Of a stretch of DNA of 53,733 nucleotides, positions 1-9,169 are shown piece by piece. The stretch comes from Rummeliibacillus sp. POC4. GTDB taxonomy: Bacteria > Bacillota > Bacilli > Bacillales_A > Planococcaceae. The notes beneath the pieces are model-generated. The model saw nothing but the letters and a program-made list of their open reading frames with translations, searched no databases and had not been told where the DNA came from. Position 1 is the stretch's first letter. Every line of letters begins with the position of its first letter. The position numbers were made by a program, and so were the translations under genes. The stretch spans positions 1-53,733 of the forward strand of contig NZ_QWUA01000028.1 of NCBI RefSeq assembly GCF_003576525.1, given 5' to 3'.

Positions 1-319
1 GTGTACCCGTGCATGTCCAACAATTTGGTAGTGACAGTCCGGTTCTATACTGATTGTTGAGGGTTGTCGAACAATTTAGGGTAAAAAAATACACGTAAGC
101 TCCAAATATCTTTATAGTAAAGTTGCCAAAACAAAAGTTAAAATAGGAGATAATACGTGTTGCATAAATTCTAGCATAAAATTTCAGTGGTTTGACGATG
201 TAACTATTTTATAGAGCGTCCTTTTTAGTGTTCCTCTTTATGAAATAAGAATCTAAATGTTAAAATTTATGTAAATCTAGTATGTATAGCAGAGCAAAAA
301 ATCTCCATCTATAATATTT
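1..319. other. gene-free left edge
   Basis: I see no convincing coding region on either strand. The stretch is A+T-rich, has stops in all frames, and carries no clear ribosome site or terminator. Two similar short blocks containing AACAATTT occur near positions 20-30 and 70-80, but they do not form a convincing repeat unit. Whatever lies left of the window could extend regulatory sequence into this region. Confidence 0.5.
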
Positions 320-514
320 AACCAATCCCGACAGAATTGCCCTTTCTCAAGAAATGTGAAGAGCGAAGCCCAATAAGTTGGGAAAGGATGAATGTTGGTT
401 AGGCGATAGCCTAAAGGCGCTTGTGAAATATAGATAGCTAGTAAAAAAGTATCTACTTCCCAAGAATCCCCACTTCAAATACCCCGTAAAGTTGTTAAGT
501 GGTGGGGAGTTCAC
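320..514 (+). ncRNA. decayed IS200/IS605 right end with omega-RNA-like folds
   Basis: Seen: a run of compact hairpins without coding potential. CCCAA/TTGGG pairs at 369-382, and AGGC-GATA-GCCT follows near 400-412. A larger hairpin pairs TCCCCACTT (467-475) with AAGTGGTGGGGA (497-508), and the block ends in AGTTCAC at about 508-514. A subterminal hairpin of this kind, ending a few bases before the cleavage site, is typical of IS200/IS605 right ends. In intact tnpB elements the same region is transcribed as the guide (omega or re) RNA. No tnpB or tnpA frame survives upstream, so this would be a remnant. The assignment rests on remembered resemblance and fold, not on a database match. It could instead be another structured RNA. 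Confidence 0.45.
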
Positions 515-667
515 TTAAATGATTCAACAGGACTGAGCATAGCAGCGTCACTTATACAAACTTTATATGCTAAATAATTTTTATCATGTTATTTGTCATA
601 TTATATATATGACAAGCACTACTATATTGGTTGTCTAAAATAGTGGATAATTGAAAAGAAAGAAGTG

Positions 668-1315
668 ATGAGAATGGCACAAGCTGTGATACTAGAGAAT
701 GGTTACAGTAAAAAGGAAGAATTTTGGAATGCATTAACTCATGGTGTATCATTTTTGTTAGCAATTCCAGGATTGATATTACTTATTGAAAAGGCGAATG
801 AGAACGGTTCGAAAATTGAATTGTTTAGTTATATTGTTTTTGGTTTATCAATGATGTTATTGTTCTTATGTTCTACACTTTATCATAGTGTTCCTATTTA
901 TAAGAGCTTTTTTAAAAAGATGGATCATAGTTCAATTTACTTTTTAATAGCGGGTACATATACTCCAATTGCACTTGTTGCAGTGGGTGGAAAAACGGGC
1001 TGGGTTATTTTCTGGATTGAGTGGATATTAACAATTATTGGCGTCATCATGAAGATGTTCTTTGTTTATCGTTTTAAAACCTTATCTTTAATCGTCTATT
1101 TAGGAATGGGCTGGCTTATCGTTTTTGCATATAAACCACTAATCACACATATTACGCTAAAAGGTTTTCTAGTATTGCTACTTGGCGGTGTCATTTATTC
1201 GGTAGGTACTTATTTTTATAAAAATAAACGCATTCCATATAATCATGCAATCTGGCATGTATTTGTAATGGCAGGTTGTGCAGCAATGTTTGCCAGTGTC
1301 TATTATTTTATATAA
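668..1315 (+). CDS. hemolysin III / PAQR-type membrane protein
   Basis: A protein of about 215 residues with seven predicted membrane helices and the features of the hemolysin III (YqfA/TrhA/YplQ) branch of the PAQR superfamily. The hallmark motifs are STLYHS after the second helix, DHSSIYFLIAGTYTP in the middle, and a C-terminal HAIWHVFV. The conserved histidines and aspartate form the predicted intramembrane zinc site. The family has been linked to membrane fluidity homeostasis; the cytolysin name is historical. The start is uncertain: GTG at 665, ATG at 668 or ATG at 674 are all near a weak AAGAAAG ribosome site, and I chose 668. It stands alone and is closed by a strong terminator. Confidence 0.85.
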   Translation: MRMAQAVILENGYSKKEEFWNALTHGVSFLLAIPGLILLIEKANENGSKIELFSYIVFGLSMMLLFLCSTLYHSVPIYKSFFKKMDHSSIYFLIAGTYTPIALVAVGGKTGWVIFWIEWILTIIGVIMKMFFVYRFKTLSLIVYLGMGWLIVFAYKPLITHITLKGFLVLLLGGVIYSVGTYFYKNKRIPYNHAIWHVFVMAGCAAMFASVYYFI

Positions 1316-1352
1316 TAGTATGAGGCGGGGACAGAACTAGTCTTAGTTCATC

Positions 1353-1389
1353 AAAAAATCGAAATTGCATCAGGCAATTTCGATTTTTT
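1353..1389 (+). terminator. rho-independent terminator after hemolysin III gene
   Basis: A perfect 16-bp stem with arms at 1353-1368 and 1374-1389 and a 5-nt loop. The stem base supplies the A run and T run, so it could stop transcription from either side. Confidence 0.9.
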
Positions 1390-1880
1390 TCGTTTTATGG
1401 TGAAATGTTGTAGAGAGATTAAGGTTAGCTATTTTTACATATTAATAGATAGTGTTTCAAGTGAAAGAAATGTACCTATTTGACAAAAATGAAAATCACA
1501 CATTAAAAAAGCACATACCTATTGGTAAGTGCTAAAAATGTTATGAACATCAAATATTAATATTAGTAAAGCCGCCTTTGCCGTAATTTTAAAATATCGA
1601 AAGTTTTAAACCACCACTCCTCAAAGTGGGTGTTTGCAGAATATTTCATGTTTGTCCGCATTAACAAAGAATGCGGCATGCCAATCCGTACTCAATTTAA
1701 ACTCCCTATTACAGCTCAAAGGTTAAAACTTAATATTATTACGTACAACGCAGCTTGTATTCTAATAATACAGCAGGTGAGATGAATCTGCAAGAAAGAC
1801 CACTTCGGAGATTACAGAAATAAATACCACATTTGAAACAAAAGAATACAATGATTATGTTATAAACCTCACTCAATTCT
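1390..1880. other. gene-free interval between hemolysin III and LysR genes
   Basis: About 490 bases without a supportable gene. It contains small hairpins, for example CCACT (1614-1618) with AGTGG (1625-1629), and CCGCATT with AATGCGG near 1656-1675. They resemble decayed mobile-element ends but are too weak to call. The 3' end of the minus-strand LysR gene follows without an obvious strong terminator. Confidence 0.5.
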
Positions 1881-2780
1881 TTATTTCAAAGAAGCTCCCT
1901 CATTTAGATTTCCTATTAGCATTTTTAGTAGTTCTCTTGTTGCAAAAGAGTGATAGGTGTCTTTTTTAGTGATGATTGCAAGTCTCCAGTGAAAAATGGA
2001 ATCTTTAATAGGAATCATTTTAACATTCGGATTGTTTTGCTTATAAAAGATTGACTTTGGCAAGAGGGCAATGCCCATTTTAGCTGAGATTAGTTCTGTG
2101 ATTAAATCCCATTGAGAAGTCTCATATGATACCTTGGGGTCAAATCCATTTTCTTTGCAAGCATTTATTACCGAATCATGTAAGGTGAAATCATTTGAAA
2201 ATAGGATGAAATTTTCATTTTTCAATTCACTAATAGCCAATTTTTCTTTATTAGCTAGAGGATGGTCATTATAAATAAACACTACAAACTCATCTGAAAT
2301 AAAGGGATAAACGTTTAGTTTTTCTTCATCGACTGGTAGAACACAAATGGCTAAATCAACCTCGCTGTCTTCTACAAGATGGACGATCCTCTTGGCGCCT
2401 AATTCGACAAGCTGAAGCCATACTTTTGGATATTTTGCATGAAACTTAAGTGCCATATCAGGGAAAACGATTGTACCTACTAATGGCGGTATACCTATTT
2501 TTATTCTCCCAGTTTTAACATTTCTAAGTTCATCTAATAGCATCTTTAGCTCTGTGAGAGATTCTAGAGATTTTTGACCTTGTTGATATACAATTTTACC
2601 TGCATCTGTTAGCCAGAGGTGGCGTGTAGAGCGATCAAATAGTTCTACCTGTAACTCTTCTTCTAGTTTTTTTACAACTTTACTAAGTGATGGCTGCGAT
2701 AAGTATGTTTGCTCTGCTGCTTTTGTAAAACTTTGATGGTCTGCTACCTTCATAAATAATTGTATCTCTCGTAAATCCAT
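1881..2780 (-). CDS. LysR-family regulator of the adjacent ketone-body operon
   Basis: A 299-residue LysR-type regulator. Residues 1-60 form the winged helix-turn-helix ([20 protein letters not shown]), followed by a linker helix and a substrate-binding domain of periplasmic-binding-protein fold from about residue 90. The start is supported by AGGAGGA just upstream. It is divergent from the CoA-transferase operon, the usual arrangement for a LysR protein that controls its neighbour in response to a pathway intermediate. An organic acid or acyl-CoA effector is inferred from context only. The family call is firm; the target and ligand are inferences. Confidence 0.88.
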   Translation of the reverse strand: MDLREIQLFMKVADHQSFTKAAEQTYLSQPSLSKVVKKLEEELQVELFDRSTRHLWLTDAGKIVYQQGQKSLESLTELKMLLDELRNVKTGRIKIGIPPLVGTIVFPDMALKFHAKYPKVWLQLVELGAKRIVHLVEDSEVDLAICVLPVDEEKLNVYPFISDEFVVFIYNDHPLANKEKLAISELKNENFILFSNDFTLHDSVINACKENGFDPKVSYETSQWDLITELISAKMGIALLPKSIFYKQNNPNVKMIPIKDSIFHWRLAIITKKDTYHSFATRELLKMLIGNLNEGASLK

Positions 2781-2807
2781 TATTGATTCCTCCTATTTAT
2801 TCGCTGT

Positions 2808-2835
2808 ATTCATGATATTTATTCTATTTATGAAT
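2808..2835. promoter_or_regulatory. inverted repeat in the LysR/scoA divergent region
   Basis: ATTCAT at 2808-2813 is matched by ATGAAT at 2830-2835 with a 16-nt A+T-rich spacer, between the two divergent genes. The position suits a LysR-type operator. The sequence is simple enough that chance is possible. Confidence 0.35.
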
Positions 2836-2913
2836 TTTACTTATAAAAAAACAAATTGTAAACTAAATCATGTAGAAATCAGAATAATAGTAACACTGCA
2901 GAGGGGTAATTAT

Positions 2914-3615
2914 ATGAAGAAAAGTAAAGTGATGAATTCATTTTTGGAAGCGGTTTCTGATATTGAAGAAGGCTCTACTTTAATTGTTGGAGGCTTCGGG
3001 CTTTCTGGAATACCTGAATATTCTATACAGGCACTTAAAGAACAAGGAACAAAAGATTTGACCATTGTTAGCAATAATTGTGGGGTCGATGATTGGGGAT
3101 TGGGATTATTACTAGCCAATCATCAAATTAAGAAAATGATATCCTCTTACGTAGGTGAAAATAAAACATTTGAACAGCAATTTTTAAGTGGTGAATTAGA
3201 AGTTGAGTTAGTCCCTCAAGGTACTCTTGCAGAAAGAATCCGTGCTGGTGGCGCTGGGATTCCAGGCTTTTATACAGCAACAGGTGTAGGTACTCCAATT
3301 GCTGAAGGTAAAGAAACAAAGGATTTTGATGGGAAGACATACCTACTTGAACATGGGATTGTAGGGGATTTTGCACTTATTAAGGCTTGGAAAGCAGATA
3401 CACTCGGGAACTTAGTATTTCGAAAAACAGCTCGTAATTTTAATCCACTTGCAGCTATGGCGGGGAAAATAACGATTGCAGAAGTAGAGGAAATTGTTGA
3501 ACCAGGAGAATTAGATCCTGATGAAATTCATTTGCCAGGCATTTATGTACAACGACTATTACTTGGAACGGATTATCAAAAACGAATTGAGAAACTCACA
3601 GTTGTGAAAGCTTAA
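2914..3615 (+). CDS. scoA: 3-oxoacid CoA-transferase subunit A
   Basis: A 233-residue alpha subunit of a family I CoA-transferase (ScoA/AtoD). The glycine-rich segment [15 protein letters not shown] near residue 25, [15 protein letters not shown] near 117-131 and the C-terminal [13 protein letters not shown] are typical. With subunit B it moves CoA from succinyl-CoA or acetyl-CoA to acetoacetate. The start at 2914 is chosen because GAGGGG lies directly upstream; an in-frame extension to 2812 has no ribosome site and no family homology. It is first in a six-gene operon that extends the B. subtilis scoA-scoB-yxjC-yxjF set. Confidence 0.93.
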   Translation: MKKSKVMNSFLEAVSDIEEGSTLIVGGFGLSGIPEYSIQALKEQGTKDLTIVSNNCGVDDWGLGLLLANHQIKKMISSYVGENKTFEQQFLSGELEVELVPQGTLAERIRAGGAGIPGFYTATGVGTPIAEGKETKDFDGKTYLLEHGIVGDFALIKAWKADTLGNLVFRKTARNFNPLAAMAGKITIAEVEEIVEPGELDPDEIHLPGIYVQRLLLGTDYQKRIEKLTVVKA

Positions 3616-3638
3616 TTTAATAGAATGGAGTGTCGAAA

Positions 3639-4292
3639 ATGAAAGATACACATCTTAAAATTGTGAAGAGAGCCGTTATGGAAGTTGAAGATGGCATGAA
3701 TGTTAATCTTGGTATTGGTATACCTACACTTGTTGCAAATGAAATTCCTACTGATTTCAACGTTTTACTTCAATCAGAAAATGGACTATTAGGTATTGGA
3801 CCTTATCCGTTAGAAGGAATGGAAGATCCAGATTTAATTAATGCTGGCAAGGAAACTGTCACAACTGTACCGGGGGCTTCTTTTTTTGATAGTGCAGAAT
3901 CATTTGCCATGATTCGAGGAGGACATATAGACTTAGCAATTCTTGGGGGTATGGAAGTATCTGAACAAGGGGATTTAGCTAATTGGATGATTCCTGGGAA
4001 AATGGTAAAAGGTATGGGCGGAGCTATGGACCTTGTGAACGGTGCCAAAAAGGTAATTGTCATAATGGAGCATGTAAATAAGCATGGTGAGTCAAAAATA
4101 AAAAAAGAATGTACATTACCTCTTACTGGAAGGCAAGTTGTACAACGATTAATCACTGATCTGGCAGTATTTGATTTTACTCCTAATGGAATGATCCTAA
4201 TCGAAATACAAGAAGGAGCATCCCTTGAAGAAGTAAAGGAAAAGACAGAAGCGCCATTTATAATATCTCCTGAGTTAATTTCTGCACAATAA
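3639..4292 (+). CDS. scoB: 3-oxoacid CoA-transferase subunit B
   Basis: A 217-residue beta subunit. The catalytic glutamate that forms the gamma-glutamyl-CoA thioester is Glu47 in the [10 protein letters not shown] motif. [11 protein letters not shown] and the [14 protein letters not shown] segment are also characteristic. The ATG at 3639 sits eight bases after GGAG; the GTG at 3630 overlaps that ribosome site and is less likely. It follows scoA by 23 bases, so the two subunits are very probably co-translated. Confidence 0.93.
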   Translation: MKDTHLKIVKRAVMEVEDGMNVNLGIGIPTLVANEIPTDFNVLLQSENGLLGIGPYPLEGMEDPDLINAGKETVTTVPGASFFDSAESFAMIRGGHIDLAILGGMEVSEQGDLANWMIPGKMVKGMGGAMDLVNGAKKVIVIMEHVNKHGESKIKKECTLPLTGRQVVQRLITDLAVFDFTPNGMILIEIQEGASLEEVKEKTEAPFIISPELISAQ

Positions 4293-4456
4293 TTTTCAAT
4301 AATAGGAATAGGGGTTATTAATGCTATTCGATAAAATTATTGTGGATTTTCTTTTTAGAAGAGGACAATTATAACTTTAGAAAAATAGAATTATTAATAT
4401 TTACAAATTTACAATATTAGTGTGAATTAAGATAAATGAACAAAGGAGATGGGCAT

Positions 4457-5641
4457 ATGCGTGATGTTGTTATTGTAAGTGCTGTTAGAACACCAATTGG
4501 AAGTTTTATGGGTGCTTTACATAATACACCTGCTACAGAGTTAGGAGCAATTGTCATTAGAGAAGCTCTAAATCGTGCAGGGATTCAAGGGGAACAAGTA
4601 GATGAAGTCATCATGGGGAATGTTCTTCAAGCGGGTCTTGGGCAAGGACCTGCTCGACAAGCTGCACTTAAAGCGGGATTACCAATTGAAGTAACTGCAA
4701 TGGCTATCAATAAACTATGTGGATCTGGATTGAAAGCTGTACATCTTGCTACGCAAGCTATTCAAACAGGAGATGCTGAGGTTATAGTAGCAGGTGGCAT
4801 GGAAAATATGAGTATGGCTCCTTACTTATTAACAAAAGGACGTTCAGGGTATCGTATGGGCGATGGGAAAATATATGACAGTATGATTTTAGATGGCCTG
4901 CAATGTTCTATTAATTCTTATCACATGGGGATCACTGCTGAGAATATAGCAGAAAAATACAATATCAGTAGAGAAGAACAAGATGAATTTGCTGCTTGGA
5001 GCCAACAAAAAACAGAGAGTGCCATTAAAGCTGGAAAATTCAAAGCTGAGATTGTGCCGATTGAGATTCCTCAACGTAAGGGCGATCCGATTATTTTTGA
5101 CACAGATGAGTTTCCTCGTGAAGGAGTTACTGATGACAAGCTTGCTAAATTAAAACCAGCATTTAAAAAAGACGGTACTGTAACTGCAGGTAATGCATCT
5201 GGTATTAATGATGGCGCGGCTGCATTAGTACTAATGAGTCGAGAGAGGGCAGAAGAACTAGGTATTAAACCAATGGCGGTAATTCGTGGTAATGGTTCAG
5301 CAGGTGTAGATCCAAAAATTATGGGGATTGGACCGGTACCTGCTACGAAAAAAGCACTAAAAAAAGCTGGAATAACAATGGATGCAATAGATCTTGTTGA
5401 AGCAAATGAAGCATTTGCGGCACAATCACTTGCAGTAGGCCAAGAATTAAAAATTCCAAGAGAAATATTGAATGTCAATGGTGGAGCCGTTGCATTAGGC
5501 CACCCAATTGGTGCCAGTGGTGCACGTATACTTGTGACTTTGTTATATGAAATGCAACGCCGTAATTCTCACTATGGATTAGCTACATTATGTATTGGGG
5601 GCGGCCAAGGAGTTGCAACTATTATAGAAATTGAAGAATAA
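4457..5641 (+). CDS. acetyl-CoA acetyltransferase (thiolase)
   Basis: A 394-residue biosynthetic-type thiolase. The nucleophile is Cys88 in INKLCGSG, with His349 in [10 protein letters not shown] and Cys379 in CIGGGQG as acid/base residues, exactly at the usual family spacing. It interconverts acetoacetyl-CoA plus CoA with two acetyl-CoA. The start at 4457 follows AAAGGAGATG at good distance; the in-frame ATG at 4436 lies before that ribosome site. In the operon it takes the acetoacetyl-CoA made by ScoAB. The 164-base gap after scoB is longer than elsewhere in the operon and could hold an internal promoter. Confidence 0.95.
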   Translation: MRDVVIVSAVRTPIGSFMGALHNTPATELGAIVIREALNRAGIQGEQVDEVIMGNVLQAGLGQGPARQAALKAGLPIEVTAMAINKLCGSGLKAVHLATQAIQTGDAEVIVAGGMENMSMAPYLLTKGRSGYRMGDGKIYDSMILDGLQCSINSYHMGITAENIAEKYNISREEQDEFAAWSQQKTESAIKAGKFKAEIVPIEIPQRKGDPIIFDTDEFPREGVTDDKLAKLKPAFKKDGTVTAGNASGINDGAAALVLMSRERAEELGIKPMAVIRGNGSAGVDPKIMGIGPVPATKKALKKAGITMDAIDLVEANEAFAAQSLAVGQELKIPREILNVNGGAVALGHPIGASGARILVTLLYEMQRRNSHYGLATLCIGGGQGVATIIEIEE

Positions 5642-5732
5642 ATAGAGGGCAAAGTGTGAAAAAGGTAGGGATTTTTCAAAAAGCTACTTGGATGGGAGTT
5701 CATACTTTGTTCGATATTAAAGGGGGATCCTT

Positions 5733-7163
5733 ATGGATTTTATAATCATCCTACTAGCGTTAGGCCTTTTAATATTTTTTGCCTACCGCGGATATTCAGT
5801 TATTTTAATGGCACCTATTTTTGCGTTATTCGCAGTTTTATTTATAGATCCTGCAAATATTTTGCCATTCTTTTCTGGAATATTTATGGAAAAAATGGTT
5901 GGGTTCATTAAAAATTATTTCCCAGTTTTCTTATTAGGAGCTATATTTGGGAAAATCATTGAAATGTCTGGAATTGCAGAATCCATTGCAAAAACGATTA
6001 TTCGTTTGATTGGAAAAAAGCAAGCGATGTTAACAATTGTCCTTTTAGGTGCAATTTTAACTTATAGTGGTGTTAGCTTATTTGTAGCTGTTTTTGCCAT
6101 CTATCCGTTTGCTGTCCAATTATTTAAAGAGGCAGATATACCAAAACGACTTATGCCGGCAACTATTGCACTTGGAGCATTTACATGTACAATGGATGCT
6201 TTACCTGGAACACCACAAATTCAAAACGTTATTCCTACCACTTTCTTTGGTACAGACATTTATGCTGCGCCAGTTTTGGGGATCCTAGGAGCCATTGTTG
6301 TCTTAGGTGGTGGCTTAGCTTATCTAGAGTTTAGAAAGAGACAAGCTAAAAGAGCAGGGGAAGGTTATTATGGGTTACCAGATGAAACTGCAGCAACAGT
6401 TGAAATGCATTTAGATGAAGATACTTCTATTAACATGGACTCAAATCATTCTGTATTTCGACAAATCTTTGCGTTTGTGCCACTTGTTCTTGTAGCAGTG
6501 ATGAATAGATACCTGACTACAGCTATACCAAGATGGTATCCAAATGGATTTGATTTCTCTGCTATTGGATTAGATAGCTATACAGTTGATGTAAAGGCAA
6601 ATGCTGCAATTTGGGCAGTTGAAATTGCGTTAGTCGTTGGTATTGTTACTGCTCTTGCTTTTGGATGGAAGCGAGTAACGAAAACGATGAAAGAAGGACT
6701 TAATGCTAGTATTGGTGGTTCATTACTAGCAGTTATGAATACTGGGTCTGAATATGGTTTTGGTGGAATTATCGCTGCGCTTCCTGGATTTGCCCAAATC
6801 AATCATGCATTATCAGGTACTTTTTCAAATCCTTTAGTTAATGGAGCTGTTACTACTAGTGCTCTTGCTGGTGTTACTGGTTCTGCATCTGGAGGTATGG
6901 GGATTGCATTAAGTGCAATGTCCGAAACATACAATAAAGCAATTACTGCAGCTAATATTCCACCAGAAGTCATGCACCGTATTGTTGCAATGGCATCAGG
7001 AGGGATGGATACACTCCCACATAACGGGGCAGTTATTACTTTGCTTGCGGTAACAGGATTAACGCATAGACAATCATATGGTGATATTTTCATGATTACA
7101 GTTATTAAATCGTTGGCTGTGTTTGTCGCTATAGCTCTTTACACTTGGTTTGGTATTGTATAA
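5733..7163 (+). CDS. GntP-family carboxylate permease (YxjC-like)
   Basis: A 476-residue polytopic membrane protein with about twelve helices, of the GntP/YxjC family of H+ symporters. The glycine/serine-rich segments ALAGVTGSASGGMGIALSAM and AMASGGMDTLPHNGA near the C-terminus are characteristic. An acidic cytoplasmic loop near residues 220-240 breaks the helices. A strong AAAGGGGG ribosome site precedes the start. Its place between thiolase and 3-hydroxybutyrate dehydrogenase suggests import of 3-hydroxybutyrate, acetoacetate or a similar acid. The substrate is inferred from the operon. Confidence 0.85.
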   Translation: MDFIIILLALGLLIFFAYRGYSVILMAPIFALFAVLFIDPANILPFFSGIFMEKMVGFIKNYFPVFLLGAIFGKIIEMSGIAESIAKTIIRLIGKKQAMLTIVLLGAILTYSGVSLFVAVFAIYPFAVQLFKEADIPKRLMPATIALGAFTCTMDALPGTPQIQNVIPTTFFGTDIYAAPVLGILGAIVVLGGGLAYLEFRKRQAKRAGEGYYGLPDETAATVEMHLDEDTSINMDSNHSVFRQIFAFVPLVLVAVMNRYLTTAIPRWYPNGFDFSAIGLDSYTVDVKANAAIWAVEIALVVGIVTALAFGWKRVTKTMKEGLNASIGGSLLAVMNTGSEYGFGGIIAALPGFAQINHALSGTFSNPLVNGAVTTSALAGVTGSASGGMGIALSAMSETYNKAITAANIPPEVMHRIVAMASGGMDTLPHNGAVITLLAVTGLTHRQSYGDIFMITVIKSLAVFVAIALYTWFGIV

Positions 7164-7209
7164 ACAATATATTATTCGTGAGACATCAATTGATGAAGGA
7201 GGAGAAATA

Positions 7210-7995
7210 ATGAGTGGAATATTAGAAGGAAAAGTAGCATTTATTACGGGATCTGCAAGTGGAATTGGCTTAGAGATTGCAAAAACTTTTGCAAAAGAAG
7301 GAGCAAAGGTTGTTATTTCAGATATGAATAAGGAGAAAAGTGATCTAATAGCAGCAGATTTAAAGGAACAGGGATTTGAAGCTCTATCTGCTCCAAGTGA
7401 TGTTACGGATGAAGAAGCCTATAAAAATAGTTTGGAATTGGCATATAAGACGTTTGGCAGACTTGATATTCTAGTCAATAATGCAGGACTTCAGTATGTA
7501 TCGCCAATCGAGGAATTTCCAACCGAGAAATTCGAACTATTAGTAAAGGTTATGTTAACAGCACCATTTATAGGAATTAAAAATGTGTTCCCAATCATGA
7601 AAAAACAAGGTTTCGGAAGAGTTATTAATATGGCTTCTGTAAATGGAGTTGTTGGCTTTGCAGGGAAAGCTGCCTATAATAGTGCAAAACACGGAGTTAT
7701 TGGATTAACAAAGGTTGCTGCATTAGAGGGGGCCGAACATGGCATTACAGTGAATGCTTTATGTCCCGGTTACGTAGATACACCACTCGTACAAAATCAA
7801 CTTAAAGATGTAGCAAAAACAAGAAATATTACTGTGGATAAAGTGGTTGAAGAAGTATTCTTCCCACTTGTTCCTCAAAAAAGATTACTAGATGTATCTG
7901 AGATTGCTGATTATGCTGTGTTCTTGGCAAGTGACAAAGCTAGAGGCGTCACAGGACAAGCAGTAATTCTAGATGGTGGTTATACTGCTCAATAA
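7210..7995 (+). CDS. 3-hydroxybutyrate dehydrogenase (SDR family, YxjF-like)
   Basis: A 261-residue short-chain dehydrogenase. It shows the TGSASGIG cofactor motif near residue 12, NNAG, the catalytic serine in INMASVNG, YNSAKHG (the YxxxK pair), and LCPGYVDTPLVQNQ, which is typical of D-3-hydroxybutyrate dehydrogenases. It would oxidise 3-hydroxybutyrate to acetoacetate with NAD+. The start at 7210 is chosen for the GAAGGAGGA site; an in-frame extension to 7150 would overlap the permease gene. Together with ScoAB and thiolase it completes a route from 3-hydroxybutyrate to acetyl-CoA. Confidence 0.9.
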   Translation: MSGILEGKVAFITGSASGIGLEIAKTFAKEGAKVVISDMNKEKSDLIAADLKEQGFEALSAPSDVTDEEAYKNSLELAYKTFGRLDILVNNAGLQYVSPIEEFPTEKFELLVKVMLTAPFIGIKNVFPIMKKQGFGRVINMASVNGVVGFAGKAAYNSAKHGVIGLTKVAALEGAEHGITVNALCPGYVDTPLVQNQLKDVAKTRNITVDKVVEEVFFPLVPQKRLLDVSEIADYAVFLASDKARGVTGQAVILDGGYTAQ

Positions 7996-8045
7996 TCGAT
8001 ATTTCCAAATTCTATTTGTTTTAGCTACTGTAGGAGGTTAAAGTG

Positions 8046-8987
8046 ATGAAAGTACAAGATATTAAAAAAGTTGTTTGTGTTGGTGGAGGAACGATAGGAG
8101 CTAGTTGGGCAACATACTATCTATGGAAAGGGTTAAATGTTACTATTCAAGATATTAATGAAGAAGCATTAGCAAGAGCAAAAAACTTAATAGATTCTAA
8201 TCTGGATTTCTTAGTTGAAAAAGGTATTATAACAACTGAATTAAGTAATGATGCTAAGAAACGAGCTGTTTATACTGTTGATATGGAAAAAGCGTTTACT
8301 AATGCGCAATTCGTTCAAGAATCAGCTTATGAAAGCTACGAAGTAAAGCAAAAAATTGTTAGTGAATTGGATAAATACGCGCCTAATGCTATCTATGCAA
8401 GCAGTTCTTCAGGTCTTTTAATTAGTGAAATTCAAAAATTTTCTCAATATCCAGAAAGATGTATAATAGCGCATCCTTTTAATCCACCACATCTGATTCC
8501 TTTAGTTGAGATTGTTAAAGGGGAAAAAACAAGTGATGAATTTGTATCATTAGCCTATGATTTCTTTAAATCAATTGACAAAGAGCCAATTATTCTTAAT
8601 AAAGAAGTTCCAGGTCATGTGGCAAATCGTATTTCAATGGCAGTGTGGAGAGAAGCTACTGATTTAGTTTTAAATGGCGTTTGTTCAGTAGAGGACGTAG
8701 ACAAAGCTGTTTGTAATGGTCCGGGATTACGCTACGCATTAATGGGACCACATTCAATTTATGAACTTGCAAACCCTAATGGTATTATTGGAACTATACA
8801 TCATCTTGGGCCGTCTATGAATTCATGGTTAGAAGATATGACAGATTGGAAAAAGATACCTGGGAATGCAGGGGAAATGATTAAAGAAGGACTTCAAGAT
8901 GAAATGAAAAACATTTCTTCGGAAGAATTAAAGACATGGCGTGATGATAAGCTTATCAAAATTCTAAAGCAAGTAGGTAAACTGTAA
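8046..8987 (+). CDS. 3-hydroxyacyl-CoA dehydrogenase-family NAD-dependent dehydrogenase
   Basis: A 313-residue protein with an N-terminal Rossmann fold (VCVGGGTIGASWATYY, acidic residue after the second strand) and the C-terminal helical domain of the 3-hydroxyacyl-CoA dehydrogenase superfamily. HPFNPPHLIPLVEIV and GPGLRYALMGPH resemble the lambda-crystallin / L-gulonate / L-carnitine dehydrogenase branch more than classical fatty-acid enzymes. AGGAGG at 8032-8037 favours ATG 8046 over GTG 8043. As last gene of the operon it may oxidise a 3-hydroxy acid other than D-3-hydroxybutyrate. Carnitine is one candidate, but the usual partner genes of carnitine breakdown are not here. Confidence 0.8.
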   Translation: MKVQDIKKVVCVGGGTIGASWATYYLWKGLNVTIQDINEEALARAKNLIDSNLDFLVEKGIITTELSNDAKKRAVYTVDMEKAFTNAQFVQESAYESYEVKQKIVSELDKYAPNAIYASSSSGLLISEIQKFSQYPERCIIAHPFNPPHLIPLVEIVKGEKTSDEFVSLAYDFFKSIDKEPIILNKEVPGHVANRISMAVWREATDLVLNGVCSVEDVDKAVCNGPGLRYALMGPHSIYELANPNGIIGTIHHLGPSMNSWLEDMTDWKKIPGNAGEMIKEGLQDEMKNISSEELKTWRDDKLIKILKQVGKL

Positions 8988-9015
8988 TTAAAAAAATTAT
9001 TTAGCGTTCTCTTAG

Positions 9016-9051
9016 AAAGGGCTGTCCTGTAAATTGGATAAGCCCTTTTTT
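9016..9051 (+). terminator. terminator of the ketone-body operon
   Basis: AAAGGGCT (9016-9023) pairs with AGCCCTTT (9041-9048), with an inner TCC/GGA stem, followed by a T run. It belongs to a hairpin type that recurs at 32066, 36272 and 52273. Confidence 0.9.
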
Positions 9052-9169
9052 AATGATCTTCTATGATATAAAAGTTCATGATTTAATTGCTAGAAGGAAG
9101 ATACCATGAAGATGTTGAAAATGCTATTGTAATTATATTATTACAAGAAAGACGAAAGGGGATTTATAA

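Noticed and set aside
1600-1680. hairpins resembling an IS200/IS605 end on the minus strand
   Set aside because: Only five-base stems and no transposase remnant. Far weaker than the structure at 320-514.
2910-3376. minus-strand frames inside scoA
   Set aside because: They overlap a highly conserved coding region and lack starts with ribosome sites. They are antisense reading frames.
4321-4374. 17-codon frame with an AGGGG site between scoB and the thiolase gene
   Set aside because: Very short, with no similarity or structural reason to believe it. It could be chance in a 164-base gap.
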